Positions 15,158 through 29,216 are shown, numbered from the stretch's first letter. The stretch: 64,000 bases of DNA from Iamia majanohamensis (GCF_028532485.1 NZ_CP116942.1:3844001-3908000), one strand, 5' to 3'. The notes: generated from the letters alone by a model not told the origin. A program made the numbers and translations.

Positions 15158-16716
15158 GGGACCGGCGCAGCGTCGACGGCCACGACCTCGACCGCGGTGT
15201 CGAGGACCTCGGCCAGCAGGCCGGATCGCTCCTCGGCGGTGAACAGCTCCAGCTCGGCGGCCTCCCCGGGCGCCGGGGTGACCTCGATCCGCAGGGCACC
15301 CTTGCCCGGCCGGGCCCGCACTGCCGCCACCCGGCGGCTGTGGGTGCGGTCGAGGCCGATGGCGACCCGCAGGATGGCGGCCAGGGCCCGGACCACCTGC
15401 TGCTCGGCCGGGTCGAGGCGGGCGAACTCCGGGTGCCGGGGCTTGGGGGCGCTCTTGCGGTGGTAGCGGGCCACCAGGGCGATGCGCTCGATCTCCGCGT
15501 CGGTGAAGCCCACCAACCGGTCGCTGTGGCGGATCACGTAGTACGAGTGCTTGTGGTGGCCGTCGTGGCTGACGGCCAGGCCCACGTTGGCCAGCAGGGC
15601 GGCGGCCTCGAGGTGGTCGCGGCAGTCCCGGTCGAGGCCCAGGCCGGGGGCGAGGTCGTCGAACAGCTGGAGGGCCAGGGACGCCACCCACTCCGAGTGG
15701 GCCAGGTCGGTGTCGTTGGCCTCGGCCAGGTGGCGCACGCTGCGGCGGCCCACGTCGGTGACGTGGTGGGCCGAGCCGCCGCGCAGGCGCTGCAGGGTGT
15801 CGAGCAGCACCCCCTCCCGCAGGGCGGCCTCGCTCACCGTGATCTCGGTGACGCCCAGGTGCTCGACGACCCCCTCGAGGATCAGCGCGCCGGCGGTGAT
15901 GATGTCGACCCGCTTGGGGTCGAGGCCCTCGACGTCGTCGAGCGTGCCCTTGCGCGCCGCCCGGGCCAGGTCGCCGGCCACCGCCACCACCTCCTCGGCC
16001 GTGGCCGTCACCCCGTTCCAGGTGCGGAGGGGCTCGTCGTCGCCGGCCGCCCGGCGAGCCAGGCGCACGACCTGCTCGATGGTGCCCGAGGACCCGACGG
16101 CCACCTCGAAGCCGTGGCGCCGGACGGCCCGCTCGAAGGGCACGAGGGTGCCCCGGACGTGGGTGCGACAGGCCTGCAGCTCCGACTTCGACGGGGTCCC
16201 GTCGGCGAAGAAGCGGCTGGTGAGGCGGACCGCGCCCAGCTTGAGCGACCGGGCGGCCAGGGTCTCGCCCCGCTGCCCGAGGACCAGCTCGGTGCTGCCG
16301 CCGCCGATGTCGCAGACGAGGATCCGCTCGTCGAAGACGGGGAGGGCCGACAGCACGCCCAGGTGGATGAGGCGGGCCTCCTCCACCCCGGCGATGACCT
16401 CCACCTCGACCCCCGCCTCGGCCCGGGCCCGGTCGAGGAAGGTGTCGTGGTCCTCGGCCTCCCGCACCGCCGAGGTGGCCACGCAGCGCACCTCGGCCCC
16501 GTGGGCGTCGGCCAGGCCCCGGAAGCGACGCAGCACGGCGACGCCACGGTCGACGGCCTCGGGCGACAGGTGCTTCATGTCGCCGGCGCCCTCGCCCAGG
16601 CGGACCTGCTCCTTCTCCCGGGTGACGACGTCGAGGCGGTCGTCGGCGTCGGCGCGGGCCACCACGAGGTGGAACGAGTTCGTCCCGACGTCGATGGCGG
16701 CCAGCGCGTCAGCCAT
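15154..16716 (-). CDS. Ppx/GppA exopolyphosphatase family protein
   Basis: A 520-residue member of the ASKHA superfamily. The N-terminal phosphate-binding loop is AAIDVGTNSFHLVV, the second is VCDIGGGSTELVLG. The C-terminal half is an HD-like helical domain (LLANVGLAVSHDGHHKHS). It should hydrolyse polyphosphate or pppGpp and link to the stringent response. A TAGGTT box eight bases upstream makes the ATG at 16716 a leaderless start. It is co-transcribed and translationally coupled with the helicase. Confidence 0.9.
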   Translation of the reverse strand: MADALAAIDVGTNSFHLVVARADADDRLDVVTREKEQVRLGEGAGDMKHLSPEAVDRGVAVLRRFRGLADAHGAEVRCVATSAVREAEDHDTFLDRARAEAGVEVEVIAGVEEARLIHLGVLSALPVFDERILVCDIGGGSTELVLGQRGETLAARSLKLGAVRLTSRFFADGTPSKSELQACRTHVRGTLVPFERAVRRHGFEVAVGSSGTIEQVVRLARRAAGDDEPLRTWNGVTATAEEVVAVAGDLARAARKGTLDDVEGLDPKRVDIITAGALILEGVVEHLGVTEITVSEAALREGVLLDTLQRLRGGSAHHVTDVGRRSVRHLAEANDTDLAHSEWVASLALQLFDDLAPGLGLDRDCRDHLEAAALLANVGLAVSHDGHHKHSYYVIRHSDRLVGFTDAEIERIALVARYHRKSAPKPRHPEFARLDPAEQQVVRALAAILRVAIGLDRTHSRRVAAVRARPGKGALRIEVTPAPGEAAELELFTAEERSGLLAEVLDTAVEVVAVDAAPVP

Positions 16717-16724
16717 GGGGGGCG

Positions 16725-16730
16725 AACCTA
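16725..16730 (-). promoter_or_regulatory. -10 box, leaderless promoter of ppx-helicase
   Basis: TAGGTT, eight bases before the ATG at 16716. Confidence 0.55.
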
Positions 16731-16785
16731 CCGGCCCCCTGCGACACCGCGTCCCGCCCGGCCTCGTGCCGTCGTCTCACCACCG

Positions 16786-16831
16786 TTCTGAGTGCCACAC
16801 GTGCCCTGGAGGGCATGCCCCGCACTCAGAA
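16786..16831 (+). repeat. 46-bp palindromic repeat, family B, variant copy 1
   Basis: Outer arms TTCTGAGTGC/GCACTCAGAA enclose a GCCCTGGAGGGC core. Length and architecture match copies 2 and 3, but the arm sequence has changed in a base-paired way. The 16717-17050 gap holds three such units and no gene. Confidence 0.7.
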
Positions 16832-16924
16832 GCCTTCAGCCGTCCCGGCTGCTCCGGCCAGCAGCAGCGCCCGGCAACGCCCCCTCTCAGCGATCAGGCC
16901 CGATCGCGAGGGACCGCCCAGCCG

Positions 16925-16970
16925 TTCTGGTCTGCAGATGCGCCCTGCAGGGCCCGATCCCAGACCAGAA
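16925..16970 (+). repeat. 46-bp palindromic repeat, family B, copy 2
   Basis: Arms TTCTGGTCTG/CAGACCAGAA around a GCCCTGCAGGGC core. Confidence 0.75.
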
Positions 16971-16995
16971 GCGACGCCGCCGACGCCACCCTCCG

Positions 16996-17041
16996 TTCTG
17001 GTCTGCAGATGCGCCCCGCAGGGCCCGATCTCAGACCAGAC
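16996..17041 (+). repeat. 46-bp palindromic repeat, family B, copy 3
   Basis: Differs from copy 2 at three positions; starts 71 bp after it and ends just before the stop of the next gene. Confidence 0.75.
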
Positions 17042-17050
17042 CGGGGACCC

Positions 17051-17866
17051 TCAGTCGGTGACGACCTGGTACTCCTCGACGGGCAGGTCGAGGGACCCCT
17101 CGGTCGGGACGGGCAGCTCGGGCAGGTCCCCGCCCTGGCCGGCGAGCGACCAGGTCGTGCGCCAGAACGCCTGCACCGTCACGGTCACGCCGCCGGCGTC
17201 GGTGTAGACGTGGCTGATCTCGCCGGGACCGCCGGGCCAGGGCACGCCCTGGGACTCGGTCTCGGTCGTCGCCCCGTCACCCCAGGTGACGACGTAGCGG
17301 GGCGTCATCACGAACGTCGCGGGCCCGATCGGGGTCCCGATGGTCTGGCGGGCCGGGACCTCTCCGCCGATCTCCAGGTAGGCCCGCAGCCCGGTGACGG
17401 CCCGACCCGGCTCCACCTGGAGCGGGGTCGGCGGGGGCGGCCGGACCGTCCGCTCCCACAGGATCTGGGCCAGCTCGGCCGGGTCGATGGTGTCCTCGAT
17501 GCGGCAGTTGCCCCAGAGGACGCCGTTCTCGCCCTGCTGGGCCTGCTGGTCGACGGCCTCCTGGTAGCTGGTGCCCTCGCCCTCGGGGACGGTGCGGATG
17601 CCCCAGCAGCCCTCCTCGTAGCCGGGCGCCGCATCGACACCCTCGCCGGCGTCGTCGAAGTAGTACTCGAAGTCGATCGGCAACGGCGGGCCGTCGCTGG
17701 ACGCGGTCCCCGTCTGGCCGGGGGTGACGGCACCGGGGCTGGTGCCCCCGCAGCCGACGAGGGCTCCGCCGTCGTCGTTCTCGCAGGCGAGCGCCGGAGC
17801 GCCCGTCGCCAGCCCGAACAGGGTGGCGAGCAGGGCCAGGAAGGCGGTGAGAGCGACCTTCCTCAC
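17051..17866 (-). CDS. Secreted protein with PKD-like region
   Basis: A 271-residue exported protein. Residues 1-27 ([20 protein letters not shown], then TGAPALA) form a Sec signal peptide. The C-terminal part, YVVTWGDGATTETES followed by SHVYTDAGGVTVTVQAFW, resembles PKD-type beta-sandwich repeats of surface proteins. No catalytic motif is seen. The GTG overlaps the stop of the upstream lipoprotein gene (GTGA), so the two are made together. The function is unknown. Confidence 0.65.
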   Translation of the reverse strand: MRKVALTAFLALLATLFGLATGAPALACENDDGGALVGCGGTSPGAVTPGQTGTASSDGPPLPIDFEYYFDDAGEGVDAAPGYEEGCWGIRTVPEGEGTSYQEAVDQQAQQGENGVLWGNCRIEDTIDPAELAQILWERTVRPPPPTPLQVEPGRAVTGLRAYLEIGGEVPARQTIGTPIGPATFVMTPRYVVTWGDGATTETESQGVPWPGGPGEISHVYTDAGGVTVTVQAFWRTTWSLAGQGGDLPELPVPTEGSLDLPVEEYQVVTD

Positions 17867-18576
17867 GAGCAGGCCGCCTCGTCGAGCGGGGTCCCATCGG
17901 TGCTGAACCGGAGGAAGTCGATGCGCCACCCGGGTGAGGGCGCGCCCTCAGGCGCCGGGACGATGCGGAAGTAGTGCGGCTCTCCCAGCTGCACCGGGGT
18001 GACCGTCACCTGGTCGAGGCCGGAGACCTGCACCGTCCCCGACGCACACGTGGCCGTGGCCTCGGTGAGGTCGACGGCCTCGGCGCCCAGGGCCGGGGGG
18101 GACGGGTTGAGCGCAGCCGCGCCACCGATCTGGCGGAGCCCTGAGATCTCCCCCTCGGCCGCTGCGGAGGTGAAGGCGGCCGAGAGCACCTGGAGCGAGC
18201 GCTCATCGATGGTCCCGGCGCCCCGGATCGAGATGAGAGCCGACCGGTAGCCGTTGAGCAGGGCCTGGAGCTGGGCACCGGCCTCGTCGACGGTGAGCAC
18301 GTCGGCGTCGTCGCCTGCCACCGTGGTCGGCGTGGCCTCGTCGGCCTCAGTCGTGGCGGGGGCGTCGTCGTCGGCAGGGGCGGTCGTGGTGGCGCCTCCG
18401 CCCGCGGCGGTCGTGGTCGAGCCCTCCGCGCCGGCGGGGGCGGTGGTCGTGGGGGTGCTGGTCTCGTCGCCGCCGTCGCCGCAGGCGGCGCCGGCGAGGA
18501 CGAGGCCGGCGACCACGAGGGCGGCGGCGACGCGGCGCGCCGAGGGCCGCCGCACGTGCGAGGGGGAAGTGCGCAT
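17863..18576 (-). CDS. Predicted lipoprotein, unknown function
   Basis: A 237-residue protein. Residues 15-34 form an export segment ending in the lipobox LAGAAC, followed by a Thr/Ala-rich low-complexity linker of about 60 residues. The folded C-terminal part ([20 protein letters not shown] onward) is not recognised. The DNA of the linker is repetitive. It is coupled to the downstream secreted protein through GTGA, which suggests a shared role at the cell surface. Confidence 0.65.
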   Translation of the reverse strand: MRTSPSHVRRPSARRVAAALVVAGLVLAGAACGDGGDETSTPTTTAPAGAEGSTTTAAGGGATTTAPADDDAPATTEADEATPTTVAGDDADVLTVDEAGAQLQALLNGYRSALISIRGAGTIDERSLQVLSAAFTSAAAEGEISGLRQIGGAAALNPSPPALGAEAVDLTEATATCASGTVQVSGLDQVTVTPVQLGEPHYFRIVPAPEGAPSPGWRIDFLRFSTDGTPLDEAACS

Positions 18577-18660
18577 GCTCCACCGGGGGTACCCCACGAC
18601 CCACCCGGCGACACCCCGCGGCAGGGGGTGACGGGTCCCCGGGCCTGCGAGGCCGCCCAC

Positions 18661-18666
18661 TACTGT
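18661..18666 (+). promoter_or_regulatory. -10 box, leaderless promoter of glpX
   Basis: TACTGT, eight bases before the ATG at 18675. Confidence 0.55.
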
Positions 18667-18674
18667 CGGCGCCC

Positions 18675-19670
18675 ATGACCCCGGAGAAGCAGGTCCCCGA
18701 CCGCAACCTGGCCATGGAGCTGGTGCGCGTCACCGAAGCCGCGGCCATGGCCGCCTCGCGGTGGATGGGTCGGGGGGACAAGATCGGCGCCGACGGCGCC
18801 GCCGTCGACGCCATGCGGGTCGTGCTCGACACCGTCGCCATGGACGGCATCGTCGTCATCGGCGAGGGCGAGAAGGACGAGGCGCCCATGCTCTACAACG
18901 GCGAGCGCATCGGCGACGGCAGCCCGCCCGAGACCGACATCGCGGTCGACCCGGTCGAGGGCACCACCCTCACCGCCCTGGGTCGGGGCAACGCCATCTC
19001 CGTCATCGCCGTCTCCGAGCGGGGCACGATGTTCAACCCGGGCCCGTGCGTGTACATGGAGAAGATCGCCGTGGGGCCCGACGCCGCCGGCGTGGTCGAC
19101 GTCACCGCCCCGGTGGCCGAGAACCTCCGGGCCGTGGCCAAGGCCAAGGCCGAGAACGTCCGCGACGTCACCGCCGTGGTGCTCGACCGGCCCCGCCACG
19201 AGGACCTCATCGCCCAGATCCGGGAGGCCGGGGCGCGCATCCGGCTCATCCAGGACGGCGACGTCATCGGCGCCGTCTCCACCGCCGTCCCGGGCGCCGG
19301 GGCCGACATCCTGTTCGGCATCGGCGGGACCCCCGAGGGGGTGCTCGCCGCCGCCGCCATGCGGTGCATGGGCGGCGAGATCCACGGTCGCCTCTGGCCC
19401 CGCGACGACGACGAGCGGGCGGCCGCCATCGACGCCGGCTACGACCTCGACCGCATCCTGCAGACCGACGACCTCGTGTCCGGCGACAACTGCTTCTTCG
19501 CCGCCACCGGCATCACCGACGGGGAGGTGCTCAAGGGCGTCCACTACGACGCGCAGGGCGCCACCACCCAGTCCATGGTGATGCGCTCCAAGTCCGGGAC
19601 CGTCCGCATGATCGACGCCCGGCACAAGGTGCAGAAGCTCCAGGAGTTCAGCTCCGTCGACTACGGCTGA
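18675..19670 (+). CDS. glpX: Class II fructose-1,6-bisphosphatase (GlpX)
   Basis: A 331-residue metal-dependent phosphatase that makes fructose 6-phosphate in gluconeogenesis. It shows the family pattern: [18 protein letters not shown], the metal and substrate site [27 protein letters not shown], and [20 protein letters not shown]. Length is normal. Actinobacteria commonly rely on this class as their only FBPase. The ATG at 18675 follows a TACTGT box. The next gene lies 56 bp downstream on the same strand. Confidence 0.95.
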   Translation: MTPEKQVPDRNLAMELVRVTEAAAMAASRWMGRGDKIGADGAAVDAMRVVLDTVAMDGIVVIGEGEKDEAPMLYNGERIGDGSPPETDIAVDPVEGTTLTALGRGNAISVIAVSERGTMFNPGPCVYMEKIAVGPDAAGVVDVTAPVAENLRAVAKAKAENVRDVTAVVLDRPRHEDLIAQIREAGARIRLIQDGDVIGAVSTAVPGAGADILFGIGGTPEGVLAAAAMRCMGGEIHGRLWPRDDDERAAAIDAGYDLDRILQTDDLVSGDNCFFAATGITDGEVLKGVHYDAQGATTQSMVMRSKSGTVRMIDARHKVQKLQEFSSVDYG

Positions 19671-19726
19671 CCGCCGCCGTCGCCCACCGTCCGCCCCCCT
19701 CGCGCGTGCCCACCCCGGAGGCCCCG

Positions 19727-20074
19727 ATGTCCGACACCGTGCTCTGGCACAACGCCCGCTGCTCCAAGTCCCGCCAGGCCAAGGCCCTGCTCGAGGAGGA
19801 GGGGGTCGACCTGGAGGTCCGGGAGTACCTGAAGGAGCCGCCGACCCGGGCCGAGCTCGAGGCCCTGGTCGACGCGCTCGGCCTCGACGAGGTGCGCCAG
19901 GTGGTCCGCACCGGTGAGGACGCCTACGCCCAGCTGGGCCTGGCCGAGGCCGACGACGACGAGCTCCTCGACGCCATGGTCGACAACCCGATCCTGCTCG
20001 AGCGGCCGATCCTCGTCCGCGGCGACCGCGCCGTCGTCGGTCGGCCCCCGGAGGACGTCCGCCGGCTGCTCTGA
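19727..20074 (+). CDS. ArsC/Spx-family thioredoxin-like protein (arsenate reductase-like)
   Basis: A 115-residue thioredoxin-fold protein. The active-site region is WHNARCSKSRQAK, with the single redox cysteine of glutaredoxin-linked ArsC. Downstream are REYLKEPPTRAEL and NPILLERPILV, which carry arginines that contact the anion in ArsC. It may reduce arsenate, but many homologues (YffB type) have unknown substrates and no ars genes are nearby. It follows glpX on the same strand. Confidence 0.8.
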   Translation: MSDTVLWHNARCSKSRQAKALLEEEGVDLEVREYLKEPPTRAELEALVDALGLDEVRQVVRTGEDAYAQLGLAEADDDELLDAMVDNPILLERPILVRGDRAVVGRPPEDVRRLL

Positions 20075-20242
20075 GGGCCGGGGAACCCAGGGGCGGTCGG
20101 CGCCCGACGGACGGGAGCCCGACCCATCGCCGGCGTCCCGGGCGCTCCCTCTGGCGAGGGCGGCCCGGGGTCGGTGCGCCTCGTGACGGCACCGCCGGGA
20201 CGCCTGCTCCTGGCGCCGGTGGCCCGTGCGCCCACCCACGCG

Positions 20243-20280
20243 TCGAACCCGCCGGCGGGGGGGAGGGCCGGCGGGTTCGA
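20243..20280. terminator. Large perfect hairpin (14-bp arms)
   Basis: TCGAACCCGCCGGC at 20243-20256 pairs perfectly with 20267-20280 around a 10-nt G-rich loop. It lies between the ArsC-like gene and the atpC stop. The rest of 20075-20457 holds no gene I can support; a short A-rich patch (GAAAAACC) lies near 20397. Confidence 0.5.
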
Positions 20281-20457
20281 GGCGGGTGGTTGCCCTCGAC
20301 CACGTGGGGGGCGACCGGACGGGGGGGTGACCGGTGCCCGTGATCGGGACCGCCCCCTCATGCCCCCCGGCGTCAGCGCCCAAACCTCGCGGCGCAGAAA
20401 AACCTCCTACGTCGACCTGACGCCCTCGGCGCCGGGTCGAGCGTGGGTCGGGAGGGC

Positions 20458-20859
20458 CTAGTCGGTGCCCTCGGCGCCGGCGGCGCGGAGGCGGGTCTCG
20501 GCCTTGGCCAGGGCCAGGCGGACCTCCTCGTGGTCGTGCTCGTCGAGCAGCGACCGGGCCTCCTCCTTGGCCGCCTGGGCCCGGGCCACGTCGATGGCGG
20601 TGGCCAGCTCGGCCTGGTCCGACAGGAGCGAGACGCGGTCCTCGCTGACCTCCACGAACCCGCCGTGGACGGCGACGCGGACGACCTCGTCGCCCTCCTG
20701 GAGGATCTCGGTCACGCCCACGCCGAGCTGCCCCATGAACGGGGCGTGCCCGGACAGGAAGGCGATGTCGCCGTCGCCCTCGACGCGGGTGATGACCCGC
20801 TCGGCGTCACCGGACCACAGCACCCTCTCGGGCGACACGACCTGGACCTGCATCGGCAC
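20458..20859 (-). CDS. atpC: ATP synthase F1 subunit epsilon
   Basis: A 133-residue central-stalk subunit that inhibits ATPase and couples rotation. It has the N-terminal beta-sandwich (MQVQVVSPERVLWSG, FLSGHAPFMGQLGVGV) and a C-terminal helical hairpin rich in Ala/Glu/Arg. The GTG at 20859 fits the AGGGGAG site better than the ATG two codons later. It is the last gene of the atp operon, two bases after the atpD stop. Confidence 0.93.
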   Translation of the reverse strand: MPMQVQVVSPERVLWSGDAERVITRVEGDGDIAFLSGHAPFMGQLGVGVTEILQEGDEVVRVAVHGGFVEVSEDRVSLLSDQAELATAIDVARAQAAKEEARSLLDEHDHEEVRLALAKAETRLRAAGAEGTD

Positions 20860-20861
20860 GA

Positions 20862-25006
<4,145 letters not shown>

Positions 25007-25065
25007 GGGCTCGCTTCCTGGGTCTCTGCGGGTCGGCGGGGTGCCGGGTGCGGGTGGGGGGAGCC

Positions 25066-25593
25066 TCAGAGAGCAGCGCGGAGCTGCTCGAGGCGGCGAC
25101 GGACGGAGCCGTCGATGACGGTGTCGCCGATCTGGGCGACGAGGCCGCCCTGGACGGTGGGGTCGACGATGACCTTCACCTCGACGTTCTTGCCGGTGGC
25201 GGTGCCGAGGGCGGCGGCCAGGCGGCTGGTCTGCTCGTCGGAGAGGGCGATGGCCGACCGGACCTCGGCCACGGCCGCCTCGCGAGAGGCGGCGCGCAGG
25301 CCGACGAGGGCGTCGACGATGGCCGGGAGGTCGCGCGCCCTGTCGTTGCCGACCACCAGACCCACCAGGTTCACGGTGGTCGGCTGGGCCTGACCGCCCA
25401 GCAGGTCGACGACGACCTGCTGGCGGCGGGCGGGCTCCATGTGAGGGTCGGCCAGGGTCTCCATCAGCTCGTCGTTGCCCTCGAGGACCCGGGCGACGCG
25501 GAAGAGCTCGTCCTCCACCTCGTCCAGGGTGTCCTCGACGGCGATGACCGCCTGGAGCGCCTTGGCGTAGGCCTCGATCCGGGCGTCGTCCAT
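25066..25593 (-). CDS. atpH: ATP synthase F1 subunit delta
   Basis: A 175-residue stator subunit linking F1 to the b stalk. It has the N-terminal helical domain ([20 protein letters not shown]) and the C-terminal signature [20 protein letters not shown]. In actinobacteria such as Mycobacterium, delta is fused to a second b-like part; here it is a normal stand-alone delta. Start and stop share a base with atpF (TGATG). Confidence 0.93.
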   Translation of the reverse strand: MDDARIEAYAKALQAVIAVEDTLDEVEDELFRVARVLEGNDELMETLADPHMEPARRQQVVVDLLGGQAQPTTVNLVGLVVGNDRARDLPAIVDALVGLRAASREAAVAEVRSAIALSDEQTSRLAAALGTATGKNVEVKVIVDPTVQGGLVAQIGDTVIDGSVRRRLEQLRAAL

Positions 25594-26294
25594 CAGCGCT
25601 CGGCCCCCACCTGGTCGATGTAGGAGTCGATGAGGGCGCGGTTGGTGGCGTCGTCGAGGTTGGCCTCGATGACGCGCTCGGCGGCGCCGAGGGCGAGGGC
25701 GGTGACCTCGCCGCGGAGGTCGGCCAGGGCCTGGGCCTTGGCCTGCTCGGCCTCGGCCGCGGCGCGCTGGCGCATCTCCGCGATCTCGGCGTCGATGCCG
25801 GCGATCCGCTCGCTGCGGACCGACTCCGCGTCCTGGCGGGCCTCCTCGAGGATGCGGGCCGACTCCTGCCGGGCGTCGGCCAGCTGGGCGTTGTAGCCGG
25901 CCAGCACCTGGTCGGCCTCGGTCCGCTGGGCCTCGGCCGCGGCCAGGTCGCCCCGGATCTTCTCGGTCCGCTGGTTCATCGTGGTCTTGATGGCCGGGTA
26001 GCCCTTCCAGGCCAGGAGGCCGAAGACCACGAGGAAGCCGAAGGCGCCCCAGATGATCTCGTTCGTCTCGGGGAGGATCGGGCTCGGTGCCTGGCGGCAC
26101 GCCTCGATCCCCTCCTCGACGGCGGTGTCGAGCTCCTCACCCTCGAGGCCCTCCTCGATGGGGTCCTCGACGGCGTGGATGAAGCACTCGCCCTCGCTCT
26201 CCACCGCCCCCGCCGGGGAGGCGGTGACGAAGAGGGCGCCGAGGACGAGGAGCAGCGCCGAGGCTGCCAGTCCTGTGCGTCGCGTGGTGGACAT
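25593..26294 (-). CDS. atpF: ATP synthase Fo subunit b with signal-peptide-like N-terminus
   Basis: A 233-residue peripheral-stalk subunit. From residue 79 it is canonical: a membrane anchor ([17 protein letters not shown]), then a long Ala/Glu/Arg-rich coiled coil. Residues 1-30 look like a cleavable signal peptide ending in SPAGA, and residues 31-78 form an acidic outside segment with cysteines 37 and 66. Most b subunits lack this part. The ATG at 26294 was chosen because GAGGAGG lies seven bases upstream; the GTG at 26309 would place that site inside the gene. Confidence 0.92.
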   Translation of the reverse strand: MSTTRRTGLAASALLLVLGALFVTASPAGAVESEGECFIHAVEDPIEEGLEGEELDTAVEEGIEACRQAPSPILPETNEIIWGAFGFLVVFGLLAWKGYPAIKTTMNQRTEKIRGDLAAAEAQRTEADQVLAGYNAQLADARQESARILEEARQDAESVRSERIAGIDAEIAEMRQRAAAEAEQAKAQALADLRGEVTALALGAAERVIEANLDDATNRALIDSYIDQVGAER

Positions 26295-26305
26295 GGTGGG
26301 CCTCC

Positions 26306-27356
<1,051 letters not shown>

Positions 27357-27821
27357 TTAGCGGTGCTCCTTCAGGGGGGCGGGCTTGAGGCCGGGGAAGG
27401 CCAGCGAGGCGGACACGAGGCGGGACTCCCACGCGAGGAGGCCGAGGTGGCCGACCACGAGGGTCAGGCCGAGGGGGACCGGGGCCACCCAGGGCTGGTC
27501 GGCGACCAGCAGCACCACGGCGGCGATGATCGCCAGCCGGATGAGGAAGCCGAACAGGGCCACACCGGCGACGAGGCCGTAGCTGATGCGGGCGGCCCAC
27601 GCCTGGAGGGCGGCGGCGGCGGCGAAGTTGGCCAGGACCAGGCCGAGGGCCAGGGCGGTGGAGGCCAGGCCGGCCCACCCCCACCCGATGGCCCCGACGG
27701 CGAGGACGACGGGGGCGACGAGGAGGCCGTGGCGCACGAGGTCGCGGATGATCTCGGGCTCCGGGGCGGGCCCGGTGTCGCGCGAGGTGAGCGCGGTGGC
27801 GGTGGCGGGGCCGGCGGTCAC
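27357..27821 (-). CDS. AtpI-like small membrane protein of the atp operon
   Basis: A 154-residue protein with four hydrophobic segments. Position (second gene of the operon, just before atpB) and the ATP-synthase-I-like layout suggest the assembly factor AtpI, which helps c-ring formation and magnesium uptake. Sequence similarity in this family is weak. The GTG overlaps the upstream stop as GTGA. Confidence 0.7.
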   Translation of the reverse strand: MTAGPATATALTSRDTGPAPEPEIIRDLVRHGLLVAPVVLAVGAIGWGWAGLASTALALGLVLANFAAAAALQAWAARISYGLVAGVALFGFLIRLAIIAAVVLLVADQPWVAPVPLGLTLVVGHLGLLAWESRLVSASLAFPGLKPAPLKEHR

Positions 27822-28123
27822 GAGCGGGCCTCCCGCTGCGGGCCCGAGGGCCGGACCTGGCGGGGCCGGGTGGCGGCGTCGCCGTCGTAGGCCGACATCT
27901 GCTTGTCGTAGCCGAGCTTGATCTTCACCGCGGTGCCGACCACCCCGACGGTGGCCACGCCGATGGTGAACCAGGGGCTGGTGCCGGCGACGCGGTCGAT
28001 GAGCCAGCCCACCAGCCCGAAGACGACGGGGGTCAGCGCGAGGTCGATCCCTCGGCCGAGGGCGTCGCTGAAGCCTCGGTTGAGGTCTTGTCTGGCTCGG
28101 AGGTCGAACAAGAGAGGGGACAC
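27818..28123 (-). CDS. AtpZ/AtpI-type protein, first gene of the atp operon
   Basis: A 101-residue protein with two membrane helices (IDLALTPVVFGLVGWLID and FTIGVATVGVVGTAVKI) separated by a short SPW loop. This is the AtpZ/'putative F0F1-ATPase subunit' pattern, linked to Ca/Mg transport or ATP synthase assembly. The GTG at 28123 follows a leader of about 45 nt from the operon promoter. Confidence 0.75.
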   Translation of the reverse strand: MSPLLFDLRARQDLNRGFSDALGRGIDLALTPVVFGLVGWLIDRVAGTSPWFTIGVATVGVVGTAVKIKLGYDKQMSAYDGDAATRPRQVRPSGPQREARS

Positions 28124-28174
28124 CCTGGGAGGTCGTGCGCCGCCCGGGCAGGGGACGCTTGTGAACCGATGCGC

Positions 28175-28203
28175 AAACTAGGCGCGGCCCCGGCGGTCCG
28201 CAA
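28175..28203 (-). promoter_or_regulatory. Promoter of the ATP synthase operon
   Basis: TTGCGG (-35), exactly 17 bp, then TAGTTT (-10). It is the clearest two-box promoter in the window and, unlike most others here, leaves a leader of about 45 nt before the first gene. Confidence 0.6.
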
Positions 28204-28268
28204 ATCTCGCACGTCTCCCGGCACCGTGCCACCGGCGGTGGCGCCCACCGCCGGGCCGCGCCGCTCGG

Positions 28269-28274
28269 TACCCT
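28269..28274 (+). promoter_or_regulatory. -10 box, leaderless promoter of the zinc-ribbon gene
   Basis: TACCCT, seven bases before the ATG at 28282. Confidence 0.5.
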
Positions 28275-28281
28275 CCCGCCC

Positions 28282-28632
28282 ATGAGGTGCCCCGTGTGTG
28301 ACGTCGACCTGTCGATCTCCTCGCGCGAGGGGGTGGAGATCGACTTCTGCCCGCAGTGCCGCGGGGTGTGGCTCGACCGCGGCGAGCTGGACAAGATCCT
28401 CGACCGGGTGGCGATCACCGCGCCGGCGGCGGCTCCCACCCCGGCACCGGCACCGCCTCGCCACGACGACCGCCCGCGGTACGACGACCGCCCGCGGTAC
28501 GACGACCGCCCGCGGTACGACGACCGACCCCGCTACGACGATCGCCCGCGGTACGACGACCGGCGGGGGTACGACGACCGCAAACGCCACAAGCGTCGGT
28601 CGTTCCTCGACGACCTCTTCGACTTCGACTAG
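28282..28632 (+). CDS. TFIIB-type zinc-ribbon protein with RYDDRP repeats
   Basis: A 116-residue protein. Residues 1-45 are a zf-TFIIB domain with cysteines in MRCPVCDVD and DFCPQCRGVWLDRGEL. Residues 60-100 are a charged tandem repeat of RYDDRP units, followed by KRHKRRSFLDDLFDFD. The domain probably binds zinc; partners are unknown. The repeated arginine/tyrosine/aspartate tail suggests a flexible or phase-separating segment. Its stop overlaps the convergent gene's stop in CTAG. Confidence 0.8.
   Translation: MRCPVCDVDLSISSREGVEIDFCPQCRGVWLDRGELDKILDRVAITAPAAAPTPAPAPPRHDDRPRYDDRPRYDDRPRYDDRPRYDDRPRYDDRRGYDDRKRHKRRSFLDDLFDFD
28471..28578. repeat. Six tandem 18-bp units coding for RYDDRP
   Basis: Units start at 28471, 28489, 28507, 28525, 28543 and 28561. 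Four are identical; the fourth and sixth have diverged. Confidence 0.9.
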
Positions 28633-29216
28633 GCGGCGCCGCCCGGTCCCGACAGCTCGTCGAGGCCGGCCTGCAGGGCGGCCAGCTCGTCGGCCACCGC
28701 ACCGACGTCGGCCTCGACCGCGCCCAGGTCGGTGCCCGGGCCGACCGACAGCTCGGCGGCCCGGGCCACCGCCGCCTCCAGCCGGGCCTCGAGCACCTCC
28801 AGGCGGCCGTCGACGTCGTCGCGGGCGTTGAGCACCCGCTGGACCGACTCGAAGCGCTGCCGGTGGACCTCGACGAGGTCCGGGTCGGCGTCGCGCCGCC
28901 GGGCGTCCTTGTAGGCCGCCGTGGCCCGCTCGACGTCGAGGGTCCCCGCGACGGCGTCCAGGCGGGCCGCCCGGCGGGCCGTCTCGTGCACGGCCAGCAC
29001 CCCGGCGTCGACGTGGTGGCCCAGGGCCGCCATGCGGTCCCGGACGGGCCCCGGGGGGCGGTCGGCGACGAGGGCGCGGTAGCGGTGGGCGCAGGACAGG
29101 GCCCGGTCGACCACCGGGAGCAGGCGGGCCGGCACCGCGCCGCGGTCGACGGCGGACAGCGGGTCGGGTGGGGCGGGGGGCGGGTCCGGTGCCCGGTCCC
29201 GACGGAAGAGGCCCAT
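28629..29216 (-). CDS. Predicted coiled-coil protein, unknown function
   Basis: A 195-residue soluble protein. The C-terminal half (LEVLEARLEAAVARAAELSV onward) is Ala/Glu/Leu/Val-rich with heptad-like spacing, so probably helical or coiled coil. The N-terminal part has a Pro-rich stretch. No family is recognised. The ATG at 29216 has TAGGGT seven bases upstream. It is convergent with the zinc-ribbon gene, the two stops sharing a CTAG. Confidence 0.6.
   Translation of the reverse strand: MGLFRRDRAPDPPPAPPDPLSAVDRGAVPARLLPVVDRALSCAHRYRALVADRPPGPVRDRMAALGHHVDAGVLAVHETARRAARLDAVAGTLDVERATAAYKDARRRDADPDLVEVHRQRFESVQRVLNARDDVDGRLEVLEARLEAAVARAAELSVGPGTDLGAVEADVGAVADELAALQAGLDELSGPGGAA

Noticed and set aside
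16792-17207. Short plus-strand frames across the family-B repeats
   Set aside because: They translate the repeat units themselves and overlap the secreted protein gene in antisense.
20267-20280. GGGTTCGA resembling a tRNA T-arm
   Set aside because: It is one arm of a perfect hairpin; no acceptor stem, anticodon arm or CCA end fits around it.
28471-28578. Regular short repeats that could suggest a CRISPR array
   Set aside because: Units are directly adjacent without spacers, in frame and coding.
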